Source: Pueribacillus theae
GTDB lineage: Bacteria > Bacillota > Bacilli > Bacillales > UBA6769
DNA length: 64,000 bases
NCBI RefSeq assembly: GCF_003097615.1
Contig: NZ_QCZG01000022.1
Location: 1 to 64,000 of the forward strand
Direction: 5' to 3'
The stretch's first letter is position 1. The number at the start of each line of letters is the position of its first letter. Made by a program: the position numbers and the translations under genes. Below the pieces are notes generated by a model. That model worked only from the letters and a program-made list of their open reading frames with translations. It did not search any database and had not been told where the DNA came from. Shown in pieces: positions 54,439 through 63,091 of the stretch.

Positions 54439-55489
54439 TTCAATTATCGGAGTCGGTGTATTGCGTCTGCCACTTACTGCTGTTCAAGCTGGTGATACAG
54501 GAGCACCACTTGTAACGCTATTAGGAGTTTCCGTCGCTTCCGTTGGAGTATGGGTCGTTGCAAAGCTCAGTATGCGCTTTCCAAATCAATCAATTATCGA
54601 ATATAGCGAAGTGATTCTAGGAAAATGGCTAGGTCGCTTATACGGCTTTCTTATGATCGCTTTTTTTATAATTCTTACAGGGCTTGGGGCAAGAGAATTT
54701 GGTGAGGTTGTCGTAACGGCGGTATTGAAGGAAACCCCAATCGAGGTAATCGTTATCGTGATGCTATTCATGGCGACCATGTTTGTTCGTCATGATCTTC
54801 ATACCTTTGCTTATATTCATAGTTTTTATGTTCCATTTATTTTAGCACCAACTTTAATTATTATTGTACTATCATTGAAAAATGCAAATCCACTCTATTT
54901 GCAACCTGTCTTTGGCAATGAACTAAATATAAATGCCATGCTGTACGGAGTGTTAATCGTGGCATCCTTGTTTCAAACCGGCTTTATCGTTAGCCTCATT
55001 TTTCCTGCCATGGAAAAACCTGAAAAAGCGATGAAAGCAGGAATGTGGGGAATTGCGGTTACGAGTGTTTTGTATGTCATGGTTGTCGTGGCCATCCTCG
55101 CTGTTTTTGGCCCAGAAGAAGTGAAAAAACTAAACTGGCCAACATTAGAACTCACAAGGGCAACGTCATTTCCTGGAAAAATTTTACAACGTTTAGATGT
55201 TGTGTTTTTAGCCATTTGGGTGACCGCTGTTTTTACAACGATTTTTTCCGGCTATATGTTTACCATACGTTCTTTAAGCCAGCTTTTAAAATTACGCGAT
55301 CATAAACTGTTTTCCATGTTTTTTCTACCGATCTTTTTCGTCATTGCAATGGTTCCAGAAAATGTTATGCAAATGTATAAAATTATTGAAACCGTTGGTG
55401 CCTGGGGACTTGTCATTACAATTGCTCCCATTTTTTTATTGATTACGGCAAAGGCTCGCAAGTTACCTGCAAAAAGGAGCGGGGCATAA
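54386..55489 (+). CDS. germinant receptor B subunit (GerAB/spore permease)
   Basis: A 367-residue endospore germination permease of the amino-acid-permease-like GerAB family with about ten hydrophobic segments. ATG 54386 lies 53 bases inside the A gene and has GGGAGG 9 bases upstream. The B subunit is the ligand-binding subunit in studied receptors. Confidence 0.94.
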   Translation: MAKPKGITVAQTTAILISSIIGVGVLRLPLTAVQAGDTGAPLVTLLGVSVASVGVWVVAKLSMRFPNQSIIEYSEVILGKWLGRLYGFLMIAFFIILTGLGAREFGEVVVTAVLKETPIEVIVIVMLFMATMFVRHDLHTFAYIHSFYVPFILAPTLIIIVLSLKNANPLYLQPVFGNELNINAMLYGVLIVASLFQTGFIVSLIFPAMEKPEKAMKAGMWGIAVTSVLYVMVVVAILAVFGPEEVKKLNWPTLELTRATSFPGKILQRLDVVFLAIWVTAVFTTIFSGYMFTIRSLSQLLKLRDHKLFSMFFLPIFFVIAMVPENVMQMYKIIETVGAWGLVITIAPIFLLITAKARKLPAKRSGA

Positions 55490-56700
55490 TGTTAAAGAAG
55501 TCTATTTGTACGTTTTGTGTTATTCTTCTCTGTCTTCCATTGTTATCAGGATGTTGGGATAGTTTGGATATTGAAAAAAGTGCGACGATTCTTGGTATTG
55601 CCATTGATAAAGTTGAATCTGGTGACGCTCAAGAGACAGGTAAGATCACTCACTTTGATGAAGATGATCTAACTGAAGAAATGATCCGTTTAACTGCGCA
55701 AATTTCTGTACCTGGCCGTATTCCTTTAGGTCCGGAGACTGGCGGCGGTGGTGGAGAGCAAGAGCCCGTTTGGGTTCTTCGTGCAATAGGGCATACGATC
55801 GATGATGCGATGCTTAATTTGCAACAAGAGTTGGCAGATGAAATTTTTTTAGGCCATTTACGTATTATTGTCGTCAGTGAAGAAATCGCAAGAGAAGGTG
55901 TCGAACGATTTAATGATTTTTTACGCCGGCAACCGGAAGTAAGACGGACGACATGGATGGTTGTTTCGAAAGAGGAGGCAGCGAGGTATATGGAAGTTGC
56001 ACCGAAATTGGAGCGCGTACCAGGATTATATGTGACAGCTATGGTTGATAATGCCGTTGATTTAGGGAAATTTCCAAATGACTTTGCCGGTATATTTTGG
56101 AGTCACCTTTCGAGTAAAGGGCAAGATGGCTATCTTCCTTATTTAAAAATCAAAGATGAGGATAACATTGAAATTGAGGGGCTTAGCTATTTTAAAGGGG
56201 AAAAAATGATTGGAGTCATTGACCCCATTGAAATAGGACTTTTTATGGGCGCCATCAATCAAAAACAAGGCGGTTATGGTGCCTTTATTCAAGTGCCAGA
56301 TACTAAGGAAAGAGTGTTAGTACGAGCCGAAAGAAGAAATACAAAGACAAAGACAGCGATTAAAGATGGCAAACCAGAAGTCCATCTTCGTATTCGCTAT
56401 GAAGGTGAAATAGAAGAAAAGACCGTGGGCAATATTAATATAGACGATCCGAAAATTATCCAAAAAATTGAAAAACAGGCGACGAAGGAGACAACGGCTG
56501 CTCTTAAAAAACTAATTGCTAAACTGCAGGAGGAAGAGTCTGATATCTTCGGTTTTGGGGAACGTATTCGGGCAGAACATCCATCATATTGGAATAAGCA
56601 AGTTAAAACAAAGGAAAATTGGCACAATATTTATAAAGACATCGATATTCATGTTGAAATGACAACACATATTCGTAGAGTGGGAATGAAAGAAAAATAA
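55489..56700 (+). CDS. germinant receptor C subunit (Ger(x)C lipoprotein)
   Basis: A 403-residue lipoprotein with lipobox LLSGC (Cys 22) followed by WD, and the Ger(x)C pattern (GCWDSLDIEKSATILGIAID, GEEIFLGHLRIIVVS-like region). Its ATG shares one base with the TAA of the B gene. AAAGGAG is upstream. Completes the A-B-C receptor. Confidence 0.94.
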   Translation: MLKKSICTFCVILLCLPLLSGCWDSLDIEKSATILGIAIDKVESGDAQETGKITHFDEDDLTEEMIRLTAQISVPGRIPLGPETGGGGGEQEPVWVLRAIGHTIDDAMLNLQQELADEIFLGHLRIIVVSEEIAREGVERFNDFLRRQPEVRRTTWMVVSKEEAARYMEVAPKLERVPGLYVTAMVDNAVDLGKFPNDFAGIFWSHLSSKGQDGYLPYLKIKDEDNIEIEGLSYFKGEKMIGVIDPIEIGLFMGAINQKQGGYGAFIQVPDTKERVLVRAERRNTKTKTAIKDGKPEVHLRIRYEGEIEEKTVGNINIDDPKIIQKIEKQATKETTAALKKLIAKLQEEESDIFGFGERIRAEHPSYWNKQVKTKENWHNIYKDIDIHVEMTTHIRRVGMKEK

Positions 56701-56721
56701 TCGTACTGAAGGGAGTAGACG

Positions 56722-56925
56722 ATGACTGATATAGATTATGCATATTATATTGTTGTGCTTTTGATCGGAAGCGGGATATTTGTGTTATTCATTGATGTGA
56801 ATACATATAAAAAGGCAAAGATGAAAAAGGAAAAAAAGTATGCACAAATTTTGGGCTGGGCAAATATTGTTGTTGGAACAGTTTTTTGTGTCTCTTGGTG
56901 GGTGTACCAAAGATGGCTATGGTGA
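56722..56925 (+). CDS. small membrane protein in the ger operon (CLC_0170-like)
   Basis: A 67-residue protein with two membrane helices (YYIVVLLIGSGIFVLFI and WANIVVGTVFCVSWWVYQRW) joined by a Lys-rich loop. Proteins of this size and shape (CLC_0170 family) often follow gerABC operons and may act as a fourth, D-type subunit. It starts 21 bases after gerC with GAAGGGAG. Confidence 0.75.
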   Translation: MTDIDYAYYIVVLLIGSGIFVLFIDVNTYKKAKMKKEKKYAQILGWANIVVGTVFCVSWWVYQRWLW

Positions 56926-56965
56926 AACAAAATCTATTTCTTTAAGAGGTTGAACACGCACTTTA

Positions 56966-57006
56966 AAATAGTAAACCAATTTACTTCGGTTTGCTATTTC
57001 TTTTTT
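56966..57006 (+). terminator. terminator of the ger operon
   Basis: AAATAGTAAACC and GGTTTGCTATTT form a 12-bp stem followed by CTTTTTT. Confidence 0.85.
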
Positions 57007-57056
57007 GATACAAAAGTGATATCATTATAATATAGAAATGAAATGGGGGGAAATGT

Positions 57057-57899
57057 ATGAATGAGAAAAATGCATGGCGGTTAAATGGTTTTATAGGTGT
57101 TTTGTTGATTGCAGTTTTTCTTGGATTAAGCGTGTTTTCGTTTTATAATGGCAGCTTCGTTCCGGCGATTCTTTTGTTGATTGTTGCTGTCATTTTGGGA
57201 AGCGGCATTACGGTTATCCAGCCGAATCAGTCCGTTGTCGTTATCTTTTTTGGAAAATATCTTGGGAGCATTCGGGAAAGCGGCTTGTTTTTAACAGTTC
57301 CTTTTACACTAAGAAGGACAGTATCTCTCCGTGTAAGAAATTTTAATAGTAAACGGCTCAAGGTAAATGATGTAGAAGGAAATCCTATTGAAATTGCCGC
57401 GGTTATCGTGTTTAAAGTGGTTGATTCTGCAAAAGCAGTCTTTGATGTTGATAATTATGAGGAATTTGTTGAAATTCAAAGCGAAACGGCGATTCGACAC
57501 GTAGCAACGAAGTATCCGTACGACACGTTTGAGGATGTGGAGCTTACGTTAAGAGGCAATGCTGAAGAAGTCTCGAATGAGCTGCAGGTGGAATTGCAAG
57601 CACGGCTAAATGTTGCAGGTGTCGAAGTCACCGAAGCAAGGCTTACGCATTTAGCGTATTCTACAGAAATTGCGAGTGCCATGCTTCAGCGTCAGCAAGC
57701 TTCAGCAATCATTTCTGCTCGCAAAAAAATTGTAGAAGGTGCTGTTGGCATGGCGCAAATGGCTATTCAACAGCTTGAGAAAGATAATGTGATTGATTTA
57801 GATGAAGAGCGTAGGGTAAATATGGTCAATAATTTAATGGTAGCCATCGTTTCTGATAAATCGACTCAGCCAGTCATTAACACGGGAAGTCTTTACTAA
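57057..57899 (+). CDS. SPFH/Band 7 domain membrane protein
   Basis: A 280-residue prohibitin/stomatin-like protein: two N-terminal hydrophobic segments, then a Band 7 domain (about 65-240) starting VIQPNQSVVVIFFGKYLG and containing ALT HLAYSTEIASAMLQRQQA-like helices. Such proteins scaffold membrane microdomains. ATG 57057 follows a GGGGGGA run. A ribbon-helix-helix gene lies downstream with only a repeat element between. Confidence 0.85.
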   Translation: MNEKNAWRLNGFIGVLLIAVFLGLSVFSFYNGSFVPAILLLIVAVILGSGITVIQPNQSVVVIFFGKYLGSIRESGLFLTVPFTLRRTVSLRVRNFNSKRLKVNDVEGNPIEIAAVIVFKVVDSAKAVFDVDNYEEFVEIQSETAIRHVATKYPYDTFEDVELTLRGNAEEVSNELQVELQARLNVAGVEVTEARLTHLAYSTEIASAMLQRQQASAIISARKKIVEGAVGMAQMAIQQLEKDNVIDLDEERRVNMVNNLMVAIVSDKSTQPVINTGSLY

Positions 57900-57901
57900 T
57901 T

Positions 57902-57960
57902 TAGAGGATAGAGGCTAGAAGTTAGACTGGAAGAAATCGGCGAAATGCCGATTTCATTTT
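57902..57960. repeat. dispersed intergenic repeat, copy 7 (reverse orientation)
   Basis: On the minus strand: hairpin GAAATCGGC-ATTTC-GCCGATTTC, then AGTCTAACTTCTAGCCTC and TATCCTC, matching the pyrimidine-box architecture of the other copies. Confidence 0.65.
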
Positions 57961-58036
57961 TTAAAGTTAAAGTCCGAAGGCCTATTTGTTGAAATCAGAG
58001 GAAGAGCCGATTTCATTTTAAAAAGAGGGGGTTTTG

Positions 58037-58204
58037 ATGGCTAAGAAAAAGAGTTTCCCTTTGCGGATCGACCCTGAACTATATGAAGCCATTCAATCAT
58101 GGGCGAAAGATGAGTTTCGAAGTGTCAACGGGCATATTGAGTTTCTATTAAGGGAAGCAGTGAAACGGAGTGGCAGATTGCAAGGAAAAAAGAAAGACAA
58201 CTAG
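58037..58204 (+). CDS. Arc/ribbon-helix-helix DNA-binding protein
   Basis: A 55-residue RHH protein: MAKKKSFPLRIDPELYEAI is the DNA-contacting strand and first helix, FRSVNGHIEFLLREAVKR the turn and second helix. GGGGG precedes ATG 58037. It is too short for most callers. Located after the SPFH gene and before a terminator. The common Bacillaceae version of this protein is found next to SPFH genes, so a joint role is plausible. Confidence 0.85.
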   Translation: MAKKKSFPLRIDPELYEAIQSWAKDEFRSVNGHIEFLLREAVKRSGRLQGKKKDN

Positions 58205-58229
58205 CAAATATATGAGTATCCAAAGATGT

Positions 58230-58270
58230 AAATGGCATCTGTTGCCAAAACAGATGCCATTTAATTTTTG
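58230..58270. terminator. terminator after the RHH gene
   Basis: AAATGGCATCTGTT and its complement around GCCAA, followed by AATTTTTG. Confidence 0.85.
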
Positions 58271-58335
58271 TATTGGTTGTTGAATCTGGATGTGCGACAA
58301 TAACAGGGAGAGAGTCTTAATGGGGGGGAAGATTT

Positions 58336-59235
58336 TTGGGGTTAAAAATAGAACATGTGACAAAAAAATACGGATCATTTTCCGCGGTTGATGATTTAAC
58401 ATTGGAAATTCCAGAGAAGCGGATGTTTGGACTGCTTGGGGGGAATGGCGCAGGGAAAACGACGACTTTCCGAATGGTGCTCGGTTTGCTTTCGCCGACT
58501 GAAGGAAAAATCACTTGGAATAATGCAGCGATTGATTACAGCAAAAGCCACATTGTCGGCTATCTTCCAGAGGAACGGGGGCTTTATCCAAAGCTTAAAG
58601 TACGCGACCAACTTGTATATCTTGGAAGATTGAGAGGAATGGACAAAAAAGCAATCCTTGTACAAATGGAAAAATGGCTTGACCGCTTTCGGGTGCCTGA
58701 ATACGCAAACAAGCGTGTAGAAGAACTGTCGAAAGGAAATCAACAAAAAATCCAGTTTATCGCTGCTGTGATTCATAAGCCGGAGCTGCTCATTCTTGAT
58801 GAACCATTCAGCGGACTTGATCCCGTGAATGTGGAGCTTTTGAAAGAAGCGGTCATTGAACTAAATCAAAACGGAACAACGATCGTCTTTTCAAGCCACC
58901 GTATGGAGCACGTCGAAGAGCTTTGTGACCAGCTATGTATTTTACATAAGGGAAAGCCTGTTGTTCAAGGGGGTTTAAGAGAGGTAAAACGATCATTTGG
59001 CAAAAAGAATGTCATTGTCAAGGCCGATTTCCCTCTGGATGATTTGCAATCAATCCCTGGCATCGTGAAATATAAACAAACGGTAGAAGGCGCTGAAATG
59101 CAAGTTGAAAGTGAAGAAATCTCGCAAAAAATATTAGAACATATTGCAGGCAAAGGTTTTATACGCAAGTTTGAGCTTGAAGAGCCGTCGCTTCACGATA
59201 TTTTTATCGAAAAGGTCGGTGTTTCCTATGAGTAA
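58336..59235 (+). CDS. ABC exporter ATPase (NatA/YhaQ-like)
   Basis: A 299-residue ATPase: Walker A GGNGAGKTT, signature LSKGNQQK, Walker B LLILDEPFSGLD, H-loop SSHRMEHVE. The start is TTG 58336 with a GGGGGGG run 7 bases upstream; no ATG fits. The family pumps sodium, drugs or peptides through an ABC-2 permease, which follows with an 8-base overlap. Confidence 0.92.
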   Translation: MGLKIEHVTKKYGSFSAVDDLTLEIPEKRMFGLLGGNGAGKTTTFRMVLGLLSPTEGKITWNNAAIDYSKSHIVGYLPEERGLYPKLKVRDQLVYLGRLRGMDKKAILVQMEKWLDRFRVPEYANKRVEELSKGNQQKIQFIAAVIHKPELLILDEPFSGLDPVNVELLKEAVIELNQNGTTIVFSSHRMEHVEELCDQLCILHKGKPVVQGGLREVKRSFGKKNVIVKADFPLDDLQSIPGIVKYKQTVEGAEMQVESEEISQKILEHIAGKGFIRKFELEEPSLHDIFIEKVGVSYE

Positions 59236-60469
59236 ATTTTGGACGGTTCTTTTTCATACGTATATAAGCCGGGTGAAAACGAAGTCATTCATCATCTCTA
59301 CAATCATTACGATGCTTTTTGTGCTTGCATTTTTAAACGTCGATAAAATCTTTGCGCTATTTGAAGATGATGAAGTAAAACAAGTTGCGGTTATTGATCA
59401 AACCGAACAGTTATTTGATCCGCTTGTTAAACAAATTGAACAGAGCGGCGATGAGATTGAACTTCATAAATTTGAAGAAGATGAAAAAGCTGCGGAAGAC
59501 GCTATTCACGAAGGAGAGCTTGACGGCGTTCTCATCCTCTCATTCAATGATGAAGGATTGCCTGAAGGTGTTTTGAAAGCAGGTACAGTGACAGAAGAAA
59601 AGTGGATTGGCCCTTTGGAAAACGCACTTCAACAAATGAAAGTAATGATCGCAACGAATCAGTTAGAATTGTCACCGGAAGAGGTTGCCGCGATTTATGA
59701 ACCCGTTTCATTCGAACGGATTGCGATCGAAGAAGGTGCAAAGACAGAGACGGAAGTAGCACAGGCTACCTTTATCGTGAATTTCCTCACGATTCTCATT
59801 TATATGGCTGTCCTAATCTATGGCATGATGATTGTAACGGATGTCGCACAAGAGAAATCATCAAGGGTCATGGAAATTCTCGTTTCCAGTGTGTCCCCAG
59901 TTGCCCAAATGTTTGGGAAAATCTTTGGGATTGCCTTACTTGGTGTGACGCAAATCGTTGTGTTGATTCTCGTTGGTTTCTTGTCCATTCAATCAACATC
60001 CAACACGGAAGACAGTATCGCTAATGTGTTACAGCTTAACCAGCTTCCAGTCTCGACACTTGTATACGCAGTCGTATTTTTTCTACTAGGTTTCTTGTTA
60101 TATGCGACGCTTTTAGCCATGCTCGGATCACTCGTTAGCCGTGTTGAGGATGCCAATCAGGTCGTTACGCCTGTCGTAATGCTAATTATCGCAGCGTTCT
60201 TCTTGGCGACTTTCGGTATGAATGCACCTGAATCGACGTTTATCACAGTGATGTCATTCATTCCATTTTTTACGCCGATGCTTATGCTCATGCGTGTTGG
60301 GATGCTGCAAATACCGGTATGGGAAATCGCATTAAGTATCGGGTTGTTAGCTGGAACTGTTGTGCTTTTTGCAATCATTGGCGCCCGGATTTACCGCGGC
60401 GGGGTTTTAATGTACGGGAAAACGTCTTTAAAAGACATTAAACAAGCGATCGCACTTACGAAAAAATAA
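59228..60469 (+). CDS. ABC-2 exporter permease (NatB/YhaP-like)
   Basis: A 413-residue permease with one N-terminal membrane helix, a large extracytoplasmic domain (about 45-205, acidic) and five or six C-terminal helices including VTDVAQEKSSRVMEILVSS. ATG 59228 overlaps the ATPase stop by 8 bases; the longer frame start at 59144 lies inside the ATPase gene and is rejected. Size and domain order match NatB/YhaP sodium-export-type systems. Confidence 0.92.
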   Translation: MSKFWTVLFHTYISRVKTKSFIISTIITMLFVLAFLNVDKIFALFEDDEVKQVAVIDQTEQLFDPLVKQIEQSGDEIELHKFEEDEKAAEDAIHEGELDGVLILSFNDEGLPEGVLKAGTVTEEKWIGPLENALQQMKVMIATNQLELSPEEVAAIYEPVSFERIAIEEGAKTETEVAQATFIVNFLTILIYMAVLIYGMMIVTDVAQEKSSRVMEILVSSVSPVAQMFGKIFGIALLGVTQIVVLILVGFLSIQSTSNTEDSIANVLQLNQLPVSTLVYAVVFFLLGFLLYATLLAMLGSLVSRVEDANQVVTPVVMLIIAAFFLATFGMNAPESTFITVMSFIPFFTPMLMLMRVGMLQIPVWEIALSIGLLAGTVVLFAIIGARIYRGGVLMYGKTSLKDIKQAIALTKK

Positions 60470-60483
60470 AAGGGTGATTTTTT

Positions 60484-61692
60484 GTGCAAACAACGATTTT
60501 TGGGGATCATGATGAAAATACGTTAAGACAGTTCAATATGTGCTTAAACGAGGGAAATACCGTTGGCGGCGTACTTTGTGCTGATGGCCATTACGGATAC
60601 AGCCAGCCGGTTGGTGGCGTAATTGTTTATGACAAGCAAATTTCACCATCAGGAGTAGGCTATGACATCGCGTGCGGCAACAAAGCGGTAAAAACAAATC
60701 TGAAATATGAACAAATTAAAAACGTTGTACCAGCCATCATGGATGAAATCGCCAACCGAATTTCGTTTGGCATTGGCAGAAAAAATAAAGAAAAAGTCGA
60801 TCATGATCTTTTCGATGATCCAAACTGGGACGTTTATAAAGAAATTGGCAAGCATGAGCATGATCAATTAAAAAAATTGGCAAAGGATCAACTAGGGACG
60901 GTCGGATCCGGCAATCACTTCGTTGATCTGTTAATTGATGAAAAAACAGATGATGTATGGATTGCGAACCATTTTGGAAGCCGTGGTTTTGGACATAAGA
61001 CGGCGAGCGGTTTTCTTAACTTGGCAAATGGCCGAAAGTTTGCAGATCGAGCACCTGGTGAAAGTATGGAACAGCGACCGACATTAATTGATTTGGACAG
61101 TGATTTGGGCGAGATGTATTACAACGCAATGCATCTTGCAGGGCGCTATGCTTATGCTGGCCGTGACTACGTCATTGAACAAGTGTTATCTATTCTTGAA
61201 GCAGAGCCGTTGTTTGAAGTGCATAACCATCATAACTTTGCCTGGAAAGAAACGCATAACGGAAAAGAGTATATCGTTGTTCGAAAAGGGGCGACACCGT
61301 CTGCTCCTGGACAGCTTGGATTTGTTGGCGGCAGCATGGGTGACATCTCTGTCATTGTCCGCGGGAAAGACACAGAAGAAAATAAAAAAGCCTTCTACAG
61401 CACCGTTCACGGCGCAGGAAGGATTATGAGCCGAACCCAAGCGGCCGGAAGAATGAATTGGAAAACGAAAAAACGGACAGGCGGGAAAATTACGGTTGAG
61501 CAAATGAATGAAGCAGTAAAAAAATTTGGTGTTGAACTTAGGGGAGCAGGCACAGATGAAAGCCCATTTGTTTACCGAAAGCTTCGTGAAGTATTAGATG
61601 CACACAGCGGCACGATTGAAATATTGCATGTCCTGAAACCGATTGGCGTCTGTATGGCAGGCGCGAATGAATTTGATCCTTATAAAGATTAG
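60484..61692 (+). CDS. rtcB: RtcB-family RNA ligase
   Basis: A 402-residue RtcB: metal and nucleotide residues in DGHYGYSQPVGGV, GVGYDIACGNKAV (Cys ligand), GTVGSGNHF, NHFGSRGFGHK, HNHHNFAW, and the guanylation His in STVHGAGRIMSRTQA. It joins 2',3'-cyclic phosphate or 3'-phosphate and 5'-OH RNA ends using GTP and Mn2+. GTG 60484 follows AAAGGGTGA. No archease gene is adjacent. The sigma-B promoter of the next gene overlaps its stop codon. Confidence 0.94.
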   Translation: MQTTIFGDHDENTLRQFNMCLNEGNTVGGVLCADGHYGYSQPVGGVIVYDKQISPSGVGYDIACGNKAVKTNLKYEQIKNVVPAIMDEIANRISFGIGRKNKEKVDHDLFDDPNWDVYKEIGKHEHDQLKKLAKDQLGTVGSGNHFVDLLIDEKTDDVWIANHFGSRGFGHKTASGFLNLANGRKFADRAPGESMEQRPTLIDLDSDLGEMYYNAMHLAGRYAYAGRDYVIEQVLSILEAEPLFEVHNHHNFAWKETHNGKEYIVVRKGATPSAPGQLGFVGGSMGDISVIVRGKDTEENKKAFYSTVHGAGRIMSRTQAAGRMNWKTKKRTGGKITVEQMNEAVKKFGVELRGAGTDESPFVYRKLREVLDAHSGTIEILHVLKPIGVCMAGANEFDPYKD

Positions 61693-61717
61693 TTTAATTT
61701 TCTGGATGGGCGGGTAA
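61692..61717 (+). promoter_or_regulatory. sigma-B promoter of the YflT-like gene
   Basis: GTTTAA (61692-61697), 14-base spacer, GGGTAA (61712-61717): a full match to the general-stress consensus, 75 bases before the gene. Confidence 0.85.
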
Positions 61718-61791
61718 TACACTACTACACCTTCTATAGAAGTTTTAAAGAAATTTTCCTTAAGGAAACAAAAAAGGTTAGGAGTTGTTAA

Positions 61792-62181
61792 ATGATGAAA
61801 CCATCTGTCCGAGAATTTACGAATGACCAAGAATTGATCAATGCGGTAAACGAACTTTCTTCTCAAGGATTTGACAAGGACAATCTGTATGTTATGGCAC
61901 ACGATTCTGATCGTGAAGATCGCTTAGCAGATCAAAGTGACGCAAACGAAGTTGGATTAAAAGAATTGGGCCTCGGAAGCGCTGTTAAAAATTTGTTTAG
62001 TTCAGAAGGTGATCAGCTAAGGACAAAGCTGGAAGAGCTTGGATTCTCTGAGATGGAAGCGGAGCAATACGAAAGAAAATTAGACGATGGGAAAGTGCTG
62101 CTAATCGTTTGCGATGACGACGGGAAATCCTCTGGCTATATGTCAAATGACAGTATGGACAGCCAAGAGCCATACATGTAA
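61792..62181 (+). CDS. general stress protein 17M-like (YflT family)
   Basis: A 129-residue acidic protein with the GSP17M/YflT layout: PSVREFTNDQELINAVNEL, a glycine-poor middle (RLADQSDANEVGLKELGLGS) and a strand end KVLLIVCDDDG. In B. subtilis yflT is a sigma-B gene; the sigma-B promoter upstream agrees. GGAG lies 7 bases before ATG 61792. Confidence 0.9.
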   Translation: MMKPSVREFTNDQELINAVNELSSQGFDKDNLYVMAHDSDREDRLADQSDANEVGLKELGLGSAVKNLFSSEGDQLRTKLEELGFSEMEAEQYERKLDDGKVLLIVCDDDGKSSGYMSNDSMDSQEPYM

Positions 62182-62220
62182 AAACAAAAGCATGCTTACG
62201 TTTCAATTAGTAAATAGTGT

Positions 62221-62257
62221 AGCCGGTGAGTGTCATTAGACTTACCGGCTTTTTTAT
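62221..62257 (+). terminator. terminator of the YflT-like gene
   Basis: AGCCGGTGAGT and ACTTACCGGCT form a stem with one mismatch, followed by a T run. Confidence 0.88.
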
Positions 62258-62326
62258 CGCCTTTTTTAAAAAAATGTGTGCCAAAGTTCGACAAGTGCAG
62301 AAAACTTGAGTGCCCAGTGTAACAGA

Positions 62327-62375
62327 AAACACCCACAGGAAAAATGTCTTCCTATGGGTGTTTAAATTTTGTTTT
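62327..62375. terminator. second hairpin, possibly bidirectional
   Basis: AAACACCCA and TGGGTGTTT pair, with an inner GGAA/TTCC step, followed by AAATTTTG. Confidence 0.65.
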
Positions 62376-62651
62376 TTAGCAACAATCGAATGCTATAGAT
62401 CATGAACAGTGTCACTGACTGTCAACATCATTAAAACAGTTTGAGCCGCGGTAAAAATTCTTCTGTTTTGGACCTTATACGACAGAAGCCCTACCTCTCT
62501 TCCGTTCTTACGGTTCCTAGACCGCGCCAGTATGAATAAGATTAATTAGAGACGATTCTTTGAAGTTGCTAAAAACGATCCATTATTACGGATACAATTG
62601 ACCATTATATCACTTCATTCATAAAATAGAAAGATGTCTTTTTAAAAGTGC

Positions 62652-62960
62652 TCAGACGTTCACATCGCTCCATCTTTGAATCGCTTCAATGACTTCTTTT
62701 AAAGAGCTTCCCTTTTTCGTTAATGTATATTCAATTCGGACGGGTGTTTCAGCATAAACAATCCTTTTTACGATTTGAAGCTGCTCAAGTTCTTTCATTC
62801 GTTCAGTAAGCATTCTGTCACTAACGCCGGGCATTTGTTTTTTTATATCTTTGAATCGCTTAGGGCCGCCCAATAGTACGCGAATAATCATTCCTGTCCA
62901 TTTCTTTCCGATAATTTGGATGGCAACTTCAAATTTAGGACACATCGAATCAAAGTTCAT
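62652..62960 (-). CDS. HxlR-family transcriptional regulator
   Basis: A 102-residue winged-helix regulator of the HxlR type: CPKFEVAIQIIGKKWTGMII, RFKDIKKQMPGVSDRMLTERM, and YTLTKKG. The Cys near the N-terminus (C7) is the position used for redox or electrophile sensing in several family members. ATG 62960 has GAGGTGG upstream. It is divergent from the RDD gene. Confidence 0.92.
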   Translation of the reverse strand: MNFDSMCPKFEVAIQIIGKKWTGMIIRVLLGGPKRFKDIKKQMPGVSDRMLTERMKELEQLQIVKRIVYAETPVRIEYTLTKKGSSLKEVIEAIQRWSDVNV

Positions 62961-63091
62961 ATTCCCACCTCGAATAGAGTGTTTCTCAAGCTGCACATAG
63001 CATAAGCTCTTTGTATATTATGATAGAAAAATACTTTATAGATGTAAAGAAAAGCGAATCGAGGAAAGGAACCACAAGAAGGAGGAGGAAA

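Larger units (their letters stand above)
62182..62651. other. 470-bp intergenic region with two terminators
   Basis: After the YflT gene come two hairpins (62221-62257 and 62327-62375). Between 62390 and about 62560 the minus strand has a 50-codon open frame (LILFILARSRNRKNGREVG, ending THDL-like) with no start codon, which may be a gene remnant. Nothing else convincing is seen. Confidence 0.5.

Noticed and set aside
36545-57960. CRISPR array made of the dispersed repeats
   Set aside because: Copies are kilobases apart, in both orientations and in separate intergenic regions, with no spacers or cas genes.
59144-59227. Longer N-terminus for the ABC-2 permease
   Set aside because: It lies inside the ATPase gene and adds no membrane or signal sequence; ATG 59228 fits the stop overlap.
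62390-62560. Minus-strand open frame between YflT and HxlR genes
   Set aside because: About 50 codons with no start codon and no ribosome site; kept only as a possible remnant.
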